A DNA stretch of 64,000 nucleotides from Streptomyces caelestis (GTDB taxonomy: Bacteria > Actinomycetota > Actinomycetes > Streptomycetales > Streptomycetaceae). The position numbers and the translations under genes are program-made. Location of the stretch: contig NZ_JACHNE010000001.1 in NCBI RefSeq assembly GCF_014205255.1, forward strand, positions 372,001 to 436,000. The letters run 5' to 3'. Positions 43,885 through 50,558 of the stretch are shown piece by piece. Under the pieces are notes generated by a model. That model ran no database searches and was not told the origin of the DNA. It saw only the letters and a program-made list of their open reading frames with translations. Position 1 is the first letter of the stretch. Each line of letters starts with the position of its first letter.

Positions 43885-45801
43885 ATGCCGTCACCAGCCG
43901 GGCCCATCGCCACCGCGTCCGTCAACCGGCGGGGCTTCCTCAGGACGTCCCTGGGCGCCTCGGCCGGTCTGCTGGCCGCGCCCGCCGTCGCCACGTGGCT
44001 CGCCGCCGCCGACGCGAAGGCCGCCACGGGCCCCGCCGCGTTCGTCGACGACTACAAGTCGAACGTCCTGACGAACCAGACCCCCGAGACCAACGCGGTC
44101 CTCCGGATCCTGGGCGGCATGTCCCAGGTGTGGAAGACCGGCGACGCCTGGGACACCGGCCGGGTCCTGGACCCCGAGGTGCTGCGCGCCAACATGCGCT
44201 ACTGCGCCCGGGTCACGACATCCCGCACCGAGGCGCAGGCGAAGGAGGCCTTCCTCTACGACCGCCAGCACCAGAGCTACGCCATGATCGGCGGCCTTGG
44301 TCCGCTCGCCGGCCTGTACAAGTCCGGTGCCAAGGCGGTCACGTCGATCACCAGCGCCCCGGACGGCACGCCCCCGGGGAAGATCAGCGACACCCTGCCC
44401 TCCGACGCCCCTGCCGGATCCGCGCTCGGCGCGGGCTCCCACGAGTCGGAGCTCGGCACGGTGGCCAAGCTGGTGGACACCGTGCGCGGGCCGTTCGCCT
44501 CGGGCAACCCGGCCAAGTTCGCCTTCCAGTACCCGCGTCCGTGGCGGATGAACGAGGACAGCGAGGTCGTCGACACCGGGAAGAAGGACGCCCTCGGCTA
44601 CCCGGTGTACGACTCGGACGTGGTCGTGGCCCCGCAGCTGCTGCGGCAGCGCTCCGAGAACCCGGAGGAGGACGGCGGGTTCCCGAGCGGCCACACCAAC
44701 GCCTTCCATCTGGCCGGGCTGGCCTACGCCTACGCGGTGCCCGAGCGTTTCCAGGAACTGGTGACGCGGGCGTTCGAGCTCAGCCACACCCGGATCATGT
44801 CGGGCATGCACTCCACCGTCGACGTCATCGGCGGCCGGATCATGGCGACCGCCCTGACCGCGGCGACGCTGGCCGACCCGGCGAACGCGGAGCTCAAGGC
44901 GGCGGCCCGCGCCCAGGCCCTCGCCTACTTCACCCAGAAGACCGGCACGACGGCGGACACGCTGTACGCCTACGCCCACTCGGACGCCGATGACACCTAC
45001 GCCGACCGCGACGCCAACGCCCGTGCGGTCGGGCACCGGTTGACGTACGTCCTCCCCCGCCGCGGCCCCAAGGACCCACTCACCGCGCCGAAGGGCGCGG
45101 AGGTCCTGCTGGAGACGCGGCTGCCGTACCTGAGCGCGGCCCAGCGCCGCGAGGTACTGCGCACGACCGCGCTGCCCTCCGGATACGTCCTGCTGGACGG
45201 CTTGGAGCAGTGGGGCCGGCTGAACCTGTTCGCGGCGGCGGACGGGTACGGCGCCTTCGACACCGACGTCACGGTGACGCTGGACGCGGCGGCCGGGGGC
45301 TTCCACGCGGCCGACAGCTGGCGCAACGACATCGAAGGTGACGGCGGACTGACCAAGCGCGGCACGGGCAGGCTCACCCTGACCGGCCACAACCGGTACC
45401 ACGGCGGGACCGTCGTCGAGGACGGCACGCTGGTCGCCGCCTCGCCGAACGCCCTGGGACAGGGCGACGTCCGGGTCACGGGCGGCACACTGCGCGCGGA
45501 CAAGGTCCTGCGGGTACGCGGCTCGTACGTCCAGGAGGGCGAGTCGACGCTGGAGCTGCTGCTGCGCAAGGACCACGGCCCGGCCCTCACGGTGAGCCGG
45601 CGCGTGCTGCTGGGCCGGGGCAGCGTGCTGTCGCTGCGGCTCGACGCCGAGCGGCCGCCGGTCGCGGGGACGACCGTCCCGGTCCTGTCGGCTCCGGGGC
45701 TGCGCGGCCGGTTCGACCATGTCGAGCTGGACTCGACGACGCTGCGGGCCGTGCCCGTCCACACCGCTGACGGTCTGTCGGTGCGACTCGTCAAGCGGTG
45801 A
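43885..45801 (+). CDS. Tat-exported PAP2-family phosphatase with C-terminal autotransporter-type repeat
   Basis: A 638-residue protein. A twin-arginine signal (SVNRRGFLRTSLGAS) precedes an acid phosphatase/vanadium-haloperoxidase domain with its three motifs: K211 with R218-P219 (KFAFQYPRP), PSGH 267-270 and S-HTRIMSGMHSTVD (H309, D313). After about residue 490 comes an autotransporter-associated beta-strand repeat (TKRGTGRLTLTGHNRYHGGTV, then TLVAASPNALGQGDVRVTGG), seen mainly in bacterial surface proteins. AGAGAGG lies seven bases before ATG 43885. It is secreted, probably attached to the cell wall, and may release phosphate outside the cell. Confidence 0.9.
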   Translation: MPSPAGPIATASVNRRGFLRTSLGASAGLLAAPAVATWLAAADAKAATGPAAFVDDYKSNVLTNQTPETNAVLRILGGMSQVWKTGDAWDTGRVLDPEVLRANMRYCARVTTSRTEAQAKEAFLYDRQHQSYAMIGGLGPLAGLYKSGAKAVTSITSAPDGTPPGKISDTLPSDAPAGSALGAGSHESELGTVAKLVDTVRGPFASGNPAKFAFQYPRPWRMNEDSEVVDTGKKDALGYPVYDSDVVVAPQLLRQRSENPEEDGGFPSGHTNAFHLAGLAYAYAVPERFQELVTRAFELSHTRIMSGMHSTVDVIGGRIMATALTAATLADPANAELKAAARAQALAYFTQKTGTTADTLYAYAHSDADDTYADRDANARAVGHRLTYVLPRRGPKDPLTAPKGAEVLLETRLPYLSAAQRREVLRTTALPSGYVLLDGLEQWGRLNLFAAADGYGAFDTDVTVTLDAAAGGFHAADSWRNDIEGDGGLTKRGTGRLTLTGHNRYHGGTVVEDGTLVAASPNALGQGDVRVTGGTLRADKVLRVRGSYVQEGESTLELLLRKDHGPALTVSRRVLLGRGSVLSLRLDAERPPVAGTTVPVLSAPGLRGRFDHVELDSTTLRAVPVHTADGLSVRLVKR

Positions 45802-45822
45802 CGCCCCGGGCGGCGGGGGCTG

Positions 45823-47526
45823 ATGCAGAGTGGGTCCATGAGGGGCCTCTGGATCACTCCCGCCGTCCCGCGGCCGCTGTCTCTCCCGCCGCCGTCGCCG
45901 GCGGGGGCCACGCGGCGGTGCCGCGGACGGTGGCCGCTGCCGCTCCTCGTGGCCCTGCTGCTCGCGCAGATGGCCTTCGCCATGGTCACCACCGCCGTGC
46001 GGCAGACCCCGACGATCGACGAACCGGTGTACGTGGGCGCCGCAGTCGAGTACACGCACGAGCACCGGCTGCGCCACAACCCCGAGCACCCGCCGCTCGG
46101 CAAGCTCGTCATCGGCGCCGGGGTGGCTCTCGCGGATCCGCGTGTCGACCCGTTCTTCACCGGGGAGCAGGGCGCGGTGGGGCGGCATCTGCTCTACGAG
46201 ACGGGCAACGACCCGTGGTGGCTGATGCTGTGGGCCCGCCTCCCGGTGATCGCGCTGACGCTGCTGTTCGGGCTGGTCGTCTTCGCCTTCGCCCGTGAAC
46301 TGTCCGGTACGGCCGGGGCGTTGGCCGCGCTCGCCCTGTACTGCTTCTCCCCCGACGTCATCGCCCACGGCTCGCTCGCCACGCTCGACGTGCCGGCCGC
46401 CGGGTTCGTACTGACGTCGTCGTGGCTGCTGTGGCGGGCCCGCCGCGGGCCCCGGCTGTGCGTGCCGCTCGCCGGGGTGGCGCTGGGAGCGGCCCTGGCC
46501 ACGAAGATGCACACGCTTCCCGCCGTACCGGTGCTCATGGCGCTGGCCGCCATGTCGGTGTGGCACGCGTCGGCAGGTGGCCGCAGGCGGGATGCGGGAC
46601 GGGTTCTGGTGCGGGCGGTCGCCGGTGCGGGAGTCCTGGCTGTGGCGGCGGTCGCCGTCGTGTGGGTGACGTATCTGATGGTCGATCCGCGGCTGCGCTG
46701 GAACCCGGAGCAGCATGTGCCGACCGTGCGGGGGCTGCGGGGGCTGCTGGTCGAGGCGCTGCCGTTCCCGGAGGCGTACCGGGACGGGATGCGGATCCAG
46801 TTCGGGCTGGAGAACCGGCCGTGGCAGGGGTTCCTGTTCGGCCGGTTGTACTCGGGCTCGCTCTGGTACTACCTGCCGGCCGCGCTGCTGGTGAAGACAC
46901 CGCTCGGGACGCTCGCGCTGTGGGCCGCCGGGGCGGTCGTCGTGGTCGCGGTACGCCGCCTGCGGCCGGCCGCGCCCTATGTACTGGCCGCACCTGCGGT
47001 ACTGCTGGCGGCGGCCATGCAGGGGGCGCGGGACCTCGGCACTCGGTACGCCGTCTTCCTGCCGCTGTTTCTCGCGGTGGCGGCCGGTTGCGTTCTCGTG
47101 GTGCGGCGGCGGTGGGTCCCCGTGATGGTGGGGGCGCTGGTGGCGTTCGTCGCGGCCGGCTCGCTGCGTGCGTACCCCTACTACCTGCCGTACTCCAACG
47201 AGGTGTTCGGCGGACCGGGCAGGACGCGGGAGTTCCTGCACGACTCCAACGTGGACTGGGGGCAGGATCTGGGGCGGCTCGCGGAGCGGCTGCGGGAGCG
47301 GTATCCGGGTGAGCGGGTGTGGCTGGTCTACAAGGGCAGTGGGGTGCCGTCCTTTTACGGCATCCGGGCCCGCGATCCGCGTGGCGTGCCGGTCGGTGAC
47401 GTGCGGGGGGTGCTGGCGGTGTCGGACTCGGCGGCCGCGAAAGCGACGGGGCGGCTGGCCGAGTTGATCGGCAGCAGCCGCCCCGTTGACGACGTCGGGC
47501 ACTCCATCACGATCTATCGCCGTTGA
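45823..47526 (+). CDS. GT39-like membrane glycosyltransferase
   Basis: A 567-residue polytopic protein. The first periplasmic loop has the GT-C acidic motif TPTIDEPVYVGAAVEYTHEHRL and the LRHNPEHPPLGKLVIGAGV block typical of PMT-like (GT39) enzymes. About ten helices follow, and a C-terminal soluble domain carries the DSNVDWGQDLGRLAERL motif of this family. These enzymes transfer mannose or other sugars from polyprenyl phosphate to surface acceptors. An alternative start 15 bases in (45838) is possible. It is 21 bp downstream of the PAP2 gene. Confidence 0.85.
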   Translation: MQSGSMRGLWITPAVPRPLSLPPPSPAGATRRCRGRWPLPLLVALLLAQMAFAMVTTAVRQTPTIDEPVYVGAAVEYTHEHRLRHNPEHPPLGKLVIGAGVALADPRVDPFFTGEQGAVGRHLLYETGNDPWWLMLWARLPVIALTLLFGLVVFAFARELSGTAGALAALALYCFSPDVIAHGSLATLDVPAAGFVLTSSWLLWRARRGPRLCVPLAGVALGAALATKMHTLPAVPVLMALAAMSVWHASAGGRRRDAGRVLVRAVAGAGVLAVAAVAVVWVTYLMVDPRLRWNPEQHVPTVRGLRGLLVEALPFPEAYRDGMRIQFGLENRPWQGFLFGRLYSGSLWYYLPAALLVKTPLGTLALWAAGAVVVVAVRRLRPAAPYVLAAPAVLLAAAMQGARDLGTRYAVFLPLFLAVAAGCVLVVRRRWVPVMVGALVAFVAAGSLRAYPYYLPYSNEVFGGPGRTREFLHDSNVDWGQDLGRLAERLRERYPGERVWLVYKGSGVPSFYGIRARDPRGVPVGDVRGVLAVSDSAAAKATGRLAELIGSSRPVDDVGHSITIYRR

Positions 47527-47541
47527 GCGCTTGAGAGCGCT

Positions 47542-47943
47542 TCAGTGGGACGCGTGGAAGAAGCCGTCCGTGCTCACGTGCTGCATGACGCGACTGGCCA
47601 CGCGATAGCGTCCGTTGGGCACGTCGGGGCACTTCGCAACGTGTACCGCGAGCGGGCCCGCGAACTCGTAGCCCCTGCGTTCCGCGTGTTGGGACAGGCT
47701 GTCGGTGAGGGCCTGGCCCACGCTCGTGCCGTGGCGCGTCAGTTGGTCGTGCACCTCGTCGGGGAGTTCCACGTCGTAGGCGTTGGGGACCATGACCCGG
47801 CCCGCCCGGCACACCACGGCGTTGTCGTCGCACTCCTGCCGCAGGGCGTCGACGACCTCGACCGGTTCCTTGTCGAGGACCCGCGCCCACAGGGCCTCCC
47901 ATCGGTTTTCCAGTGTCTCCTCCAGCGCGCTCAGGGCGCCCAT
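47542..47943 (-). CDS. Stand-alone DUF3662 (FhaA N-terminal domain) protein
   Basis: A 133-residue protein that matches only the N-terminal domain of FhaA: LEETLENRWEALWARVLDKEPVEVVDALRQECDD, then CRAGRVMVPNAYDVELPDEVHDQL. In FhaA this domain is followed by a linker and an FHA phosphothreonine reader. Here the protein ends at the end of the domain. AGGTGAG six bases before the ATG. It is convergent with the GT39 gene and upstream of a tiny acidic protein gene on the same strand. It may act as a free partner-binding module. Confidence 0.82.
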   Translation of the reverse strand: MGALSALEETLENRWEALWARVLDKEPVEVVDALRQECDDNAVVCRAGRVMVPNAYDVELPDEVHDQLTRHGTSVGQALTDSLSQHAERRGYEFAGPLAVHVAKCPDVPNGRYRVASRVMQHVSTDGFFHASH

Positions 47944-47996
47944 GCGGTCTCACCTGCCGGTACGTCGTCGGTTCGGTTGCGGTGGCGGGGGGTGTG

Positions 47997-48158
47997 CTAA
48001 TGCTGGTCGTAGTCGTCGGGCCGCACCTCGGCCTCCTCCAGGGCCTCGCGCATCGTGCGGCCGGTCGCACCCGGCGGCCGGGACTGGTGCTCGTCCTGGC
48101 GTTCCAGGACCTCGTCCGTGCTCTCCGTCTTCGGCCGGTTCTCCTCGGGGACGGTCAT
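47997..48158 (-). CDS. Small acidic hypothetical protein
   Basis: A 53-residue acidic protein (VPEENRPKTESTDEVLERQD, end REALEEAEVRPDDYDQH). ATG 48158 lies eight bases after GAGGAG. It lies 53 bp upstream of the DUF3662 gene on the same strand. A genuine small gene is likely because of the ribosome site and codon use. No function is recognised. Confidence 0.6.
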   Translation of the reverse strand: MTVPEENRPKTESTDEVLERQDEHQSRPPGATGRTMREALEEAEVRPDDYDQH

Positions 48159-48324
48159 GACGATGGCTCCTCGTCCGTCGTGTCGGGGTCTTCTGCCACG
48201 GAGGGTTTCCGCCCGGCGCCGGGTATCCACCTGCGGGGCACCTCATGCACTCTGTGAAGAAGCCCTGGTCACCACGGTGCTTGAGCTATGTTGAACGTCC
48301 GTGGGAGACGAAGGAGGCGCACCG

Positions 48325-49245
48325 GTGCCATCGCCGCAGCAGGCACGCGCACAGGCATCCGCGATCACCTCGGGGAAGTCCGCACCCGAAGCGGAGGTCT
48401 CCCCGTCCGCCCGGCTCAGGGCGCTCTTCGACCGGCCCCGGCTGTCCCCGGGCCAGCGGCGCATCGCCCAGTACCTGATCGAGAACATCACCGAGGCGGC
48501 GTTCCTGTCCATCACGGATCTCGCGGACCGGGTCGGCGTGAGCCAGCCGTCGGTGACCCGGTTCGCCTCCGCGGTCGGCTTCAGCGGTTACCCGGCGCTG
48601 CGGGAGAAGCTCCAGTCGATCGCGCTCGGCACCCTCGCGGGCGGCGGCCCGGCCGAGGAGAACCGGGGCAACGAGCTCCAGGCGGCGGTCGACGCCGAGA
48701 TCGAGAACCTGGAGAACCTGCGGCGGGACTTCGCCGACCCGAACCTGGTGATCGACATCGGCCGCAAGCTGGCGTCCTCGACCCCGCTGACGGTCCTCGG
48801 CCTGCGCATCTCCGTCTCGCTGGCCGAGTACTTCGCCTACGCCGCCCGGCGGATCCACCCGGACGTACGGCTCGTGACGCGGGGCGGCAGCGTCGCCTAC
48901 GACGCCCTGCTCCAGTCGCGCGAGGCGGGCGGCACCTGGGTGCTGGCGTTCTCCATGCCCCGGCACGCCCAGGAGACCCTGACGGCCGTCCAGGTCGCGC
49001 GGGGCGCCGGGCTCAAGGTCGCCCTGATCACCGACCTGGCGCTCGGGCCGCTCGCGGACGAGGCCGACGTCGTCTTCTCCCTCGGAACCGGATCGCGCCT
49101 GGTCTTCGACTCCTACGCCGCCCCGGGCGTGATGTGCTCGGCGCTGCTCCAGGCCATGACGGACGCGGACCCGGAACGGACGCAGGCGCGGCTGGAGGAG
49201 TACGAACAGGTCGCCGACCAGCATCAGTTCTTCCTCCGCGACTGA
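48325..49245 (+). CDS. RpiR/MurR-family transcriptional regulator
   Basis: A 306-residue regulator: N-terminal HTH_6 (LSPGQRRIAQYLIENITEAAFLSI, DLADRVGVSQPSVTRFASAVGF) and a C-terminal SIS sugar-phosphate-binding domain (LRISVSLAEYFAYAARRI, LAFSMPRHAQETLTA, KVALITDLALGPLADEADVV). Such proteins respond to sugar phosphates. GTG 48325 has AAGGAGG seven bases upstream, better than GTG 48301. The N-terminal extension before the HTH is disordered. No sugar operon is adjacent, so its targets are elsewhere. Confidence 0.92.
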   Translation: MPSPQQARAQASAITSGKSAPEAEVSPSARLRALFDRPRLSPGQRRIAQYLIENITEAAFLSITDLADRVGVSQPSVTRFASAVGFSGYPALREKLQSIALGTLAGGGPAEENRGNELQAAVDAEIENLENLRRDFADPNLVIDIGRKLASSTPLTVLGLRISVSLAEYFAYAARRIHPDVRLVTRGGSVAYDALLQSREAGGTWVLAFSMPRHAQETLTAVQVARGAGLKVALITDLALGPLADEADVVFSLGTGSRLVFDSYAAPGVMCSALLQAMTDADPERTQARLEEYEQVADQHQFFLRD

Positions 49246-49302
49246 GCGGCACGCACCCAGGCAGGCATCGGGTCCACACAAGGGGACCATCCACAACAAA
49301 GC

Positions 49303-49354
49303 GCGCATGAATGTTTTCATGCGCCTTGAAAACCGGATGGCATATATAAATACT
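49303..49354. promoter_or_regulatory. Inverted repeat and AT-rich promoter after the RpiR gene
   Basis: GCGCATGAA (49303-49311) and TTCATGCGC (49316-49324) form a 9-bp perfect hairpin with loop TGTT, 58 bp past the RpiR stop. Next come TTGAAA (49326-49331) and AATACT (49349-49354) at 17 bp, a promoter for the gene starting near 49525. The hairpin may end RpiR transcription or be an operator for the following promoter. Confidence 0.55.
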
Positions 49355-49524
49355 GCTCACGGATCGCGACCCGGCCGTTCCGGATCCGTTCCGCACCCGA
49401 GAGGCCGGCTCCTACCCGCTTCGGCGTCCCGGGTGTCCGTGGCGGCCCCGGTCATCCCCTAGGCCGGGGCCGCCCCGACCCGTCGTCCACCCTTCACGAC
49501 GCCGCACACCCGGAAGCGATGATC

Positions 49525-49899
49525 ATGCCCCTGACGTCCACGCGCATCAGCCCGGACTGGCCCTGCCAGGTCAAGACCCCCGGGAGCTACGACTGGGAGC
49601 GCTCGGCGGCCAAGTGGCTGCGCGAGCTGGTGCCCGCGCGCTACGCCGGCTACCCCGTGTTCGTCCGCCACCCCGTCCTCCTCGCCCGGCACGCCCAGAT
49701 CCAGGTCCAGCAGGAGATCAGGGTGGCCCGCACCGCTCTCCAGACCGCCCGGGCCGACCTGCCCGGACTCGGTCTGCACGAGGGCGTCATCGAGCACACG
49801 ATCAAGCTGTACGCGGCCGAGCTCATGCAGTTGCAGCACATCGCGCGCAGCGTCCGGGCAGTCACCCAGGCTCTGGTGGAGGCCGGCCGCCAGCCGTGA
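49525..49899 (+). CDS. Conserved hypothetical protein
   Basis: A 124-residue soluble protein, mostly helical (YDWERSAAKWLRELVPARYAG, HAQIQVQQEIRVARTALQTAR, AELMQLQHIARSVRAVTQAL). The start at 49525 has GGAAG eight bases upstream. An ATG six bases earlier is the alternative. I have seen such proteins in Streptomyces without known role. An AT-rich promoter lies upstream. Confidence 0.72.
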   Translation: MPLTSTRISPDWPCQVKTPGSYDWERSAAKWLRELVPARYAGYPVFVRHPVLLARHAQIQVQQEIRVARTALQTARADLPGLGLHEGVIEHTIKLYAAELMQLQHIARSVRAVTQALVEAGRQP

Positions 49900-49942
49900 C
49901 CGCAGGGGCATGATCCGCGTCGTGCGTGGCACACGTGAGCGG

Positions 49943-50509
49943 ATGAGCACCACCGAAGTCCGGCACCGCGAGCCGGTGACCACGGTTCTGACCTGGCAGG
50001 TGCGTCCCGGCCGGGAGCGGCAGTTCGAGGAGTGGACGCACGGCATCACCCGCTGCGCCAGACAGTTCCCGGGCAATGAGGGCGTCTCCTGGCTCACGCC
50101 CGAGGACGGCCACCGCTACCACGCCGTGCTGCGCTGGTCCGACCAGCACCGGCTCGCCGCCTGGCTGGAGTCCGAGGAGCGCGCGCACTGGCACCGGCGG
50201 ATCGAGGACGTCGCCACCGAGGTCAGCAGCGAGCGCCAGTCGACGACCGGGATGGAGACCTGGTTCAGCCTGCCCGGCACCACCGTGCAGGCCCCGCCCC
50301 GGTGGAAGATGGTCTTCACGACGTTCCTCGGCGCCTACCCGTTCACCCTGCTCATCCAGTGGCTGGTGACGCCGCACACCACCGGCTGGCCGCTGCCGCT
50401 GCGGGCCGCCGTGTTCCCGCTGGTGCTGCTGCCGGTACTGACGTATCTGGTCATGCCGAGGCTCAGCCGGCTCCTGCGGCTGTGGCTGTATCCCCGCGAT
50501 GGCCACTGA
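49943..50509 (+). CDS. Antibiotic-biosynthesis-monooxygenase-fold protein with membrane tail
   Basis: A 188-residue protein. The N-terminal ABM (dimeric alpha/beta barrel) domain is recognised from EPVTTVLTWQVRPGRERQFEEWTHGITRCARQFPG and the RYHAVLRWSDQHRLAAWLESEER segment. A C-terminal pair of transmembrane helices (WKMVFTTFLGAYPFTLLIQW and AVFPLVLLPVLTYLVMP) follows. The fold binds small aromatics or haem in other proteins. The membrane tail is common in actinobacteria and its role is unknown. ATG 49943 or 49910 may be the start. It precedes the signalling gene by about 50 bp. Confidence 0.82.
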   Translation: MSTTEVRHREPVTTVLTWQVRPGRERQFEEWTHGITRCARQFPGNEGVSWLTPEDGHRYHAVLRWSDQHRLAAWLESEERAHWHRRIEDVATEVSSERQSTTGMETWFSLPGTTVQAPPRWKMVFTTFLGAYPFTLLIQWLVTPHTTGWPLPLRAAVFPLVLLPVLTYLVMPRLSRLLRLWLYPRDGH

Positions 50510-50558
50510 CGGCTTCGGAGACTGATGTGACGGACGTGGCACATGGGGCCGCAGTGAT

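Noticed and set aside
45798..46298. A 166-codon plus-strand frame overlapping the GT39 gene start
   Set aside because: It is out of frame with the conserved TPTIDEPVY motif and has no motif of its own.
43891..47502. A 1203-codon open frame on the minus strand opposite the PAP2 and GT39 genes
   Set aside because: It is a shadow frame created by GC-rich codons of two well-supported plus-strand genes, has no domain pattern and lacks a ribosome site.
47521..47541. GAGCGCTTGAGAGCGCTTC between convergent genes as a LacI operator pair
   Set aside because: It lies between two gene ends rather than before a promoter, so the repeat is probably chance or part of a weak terminator.
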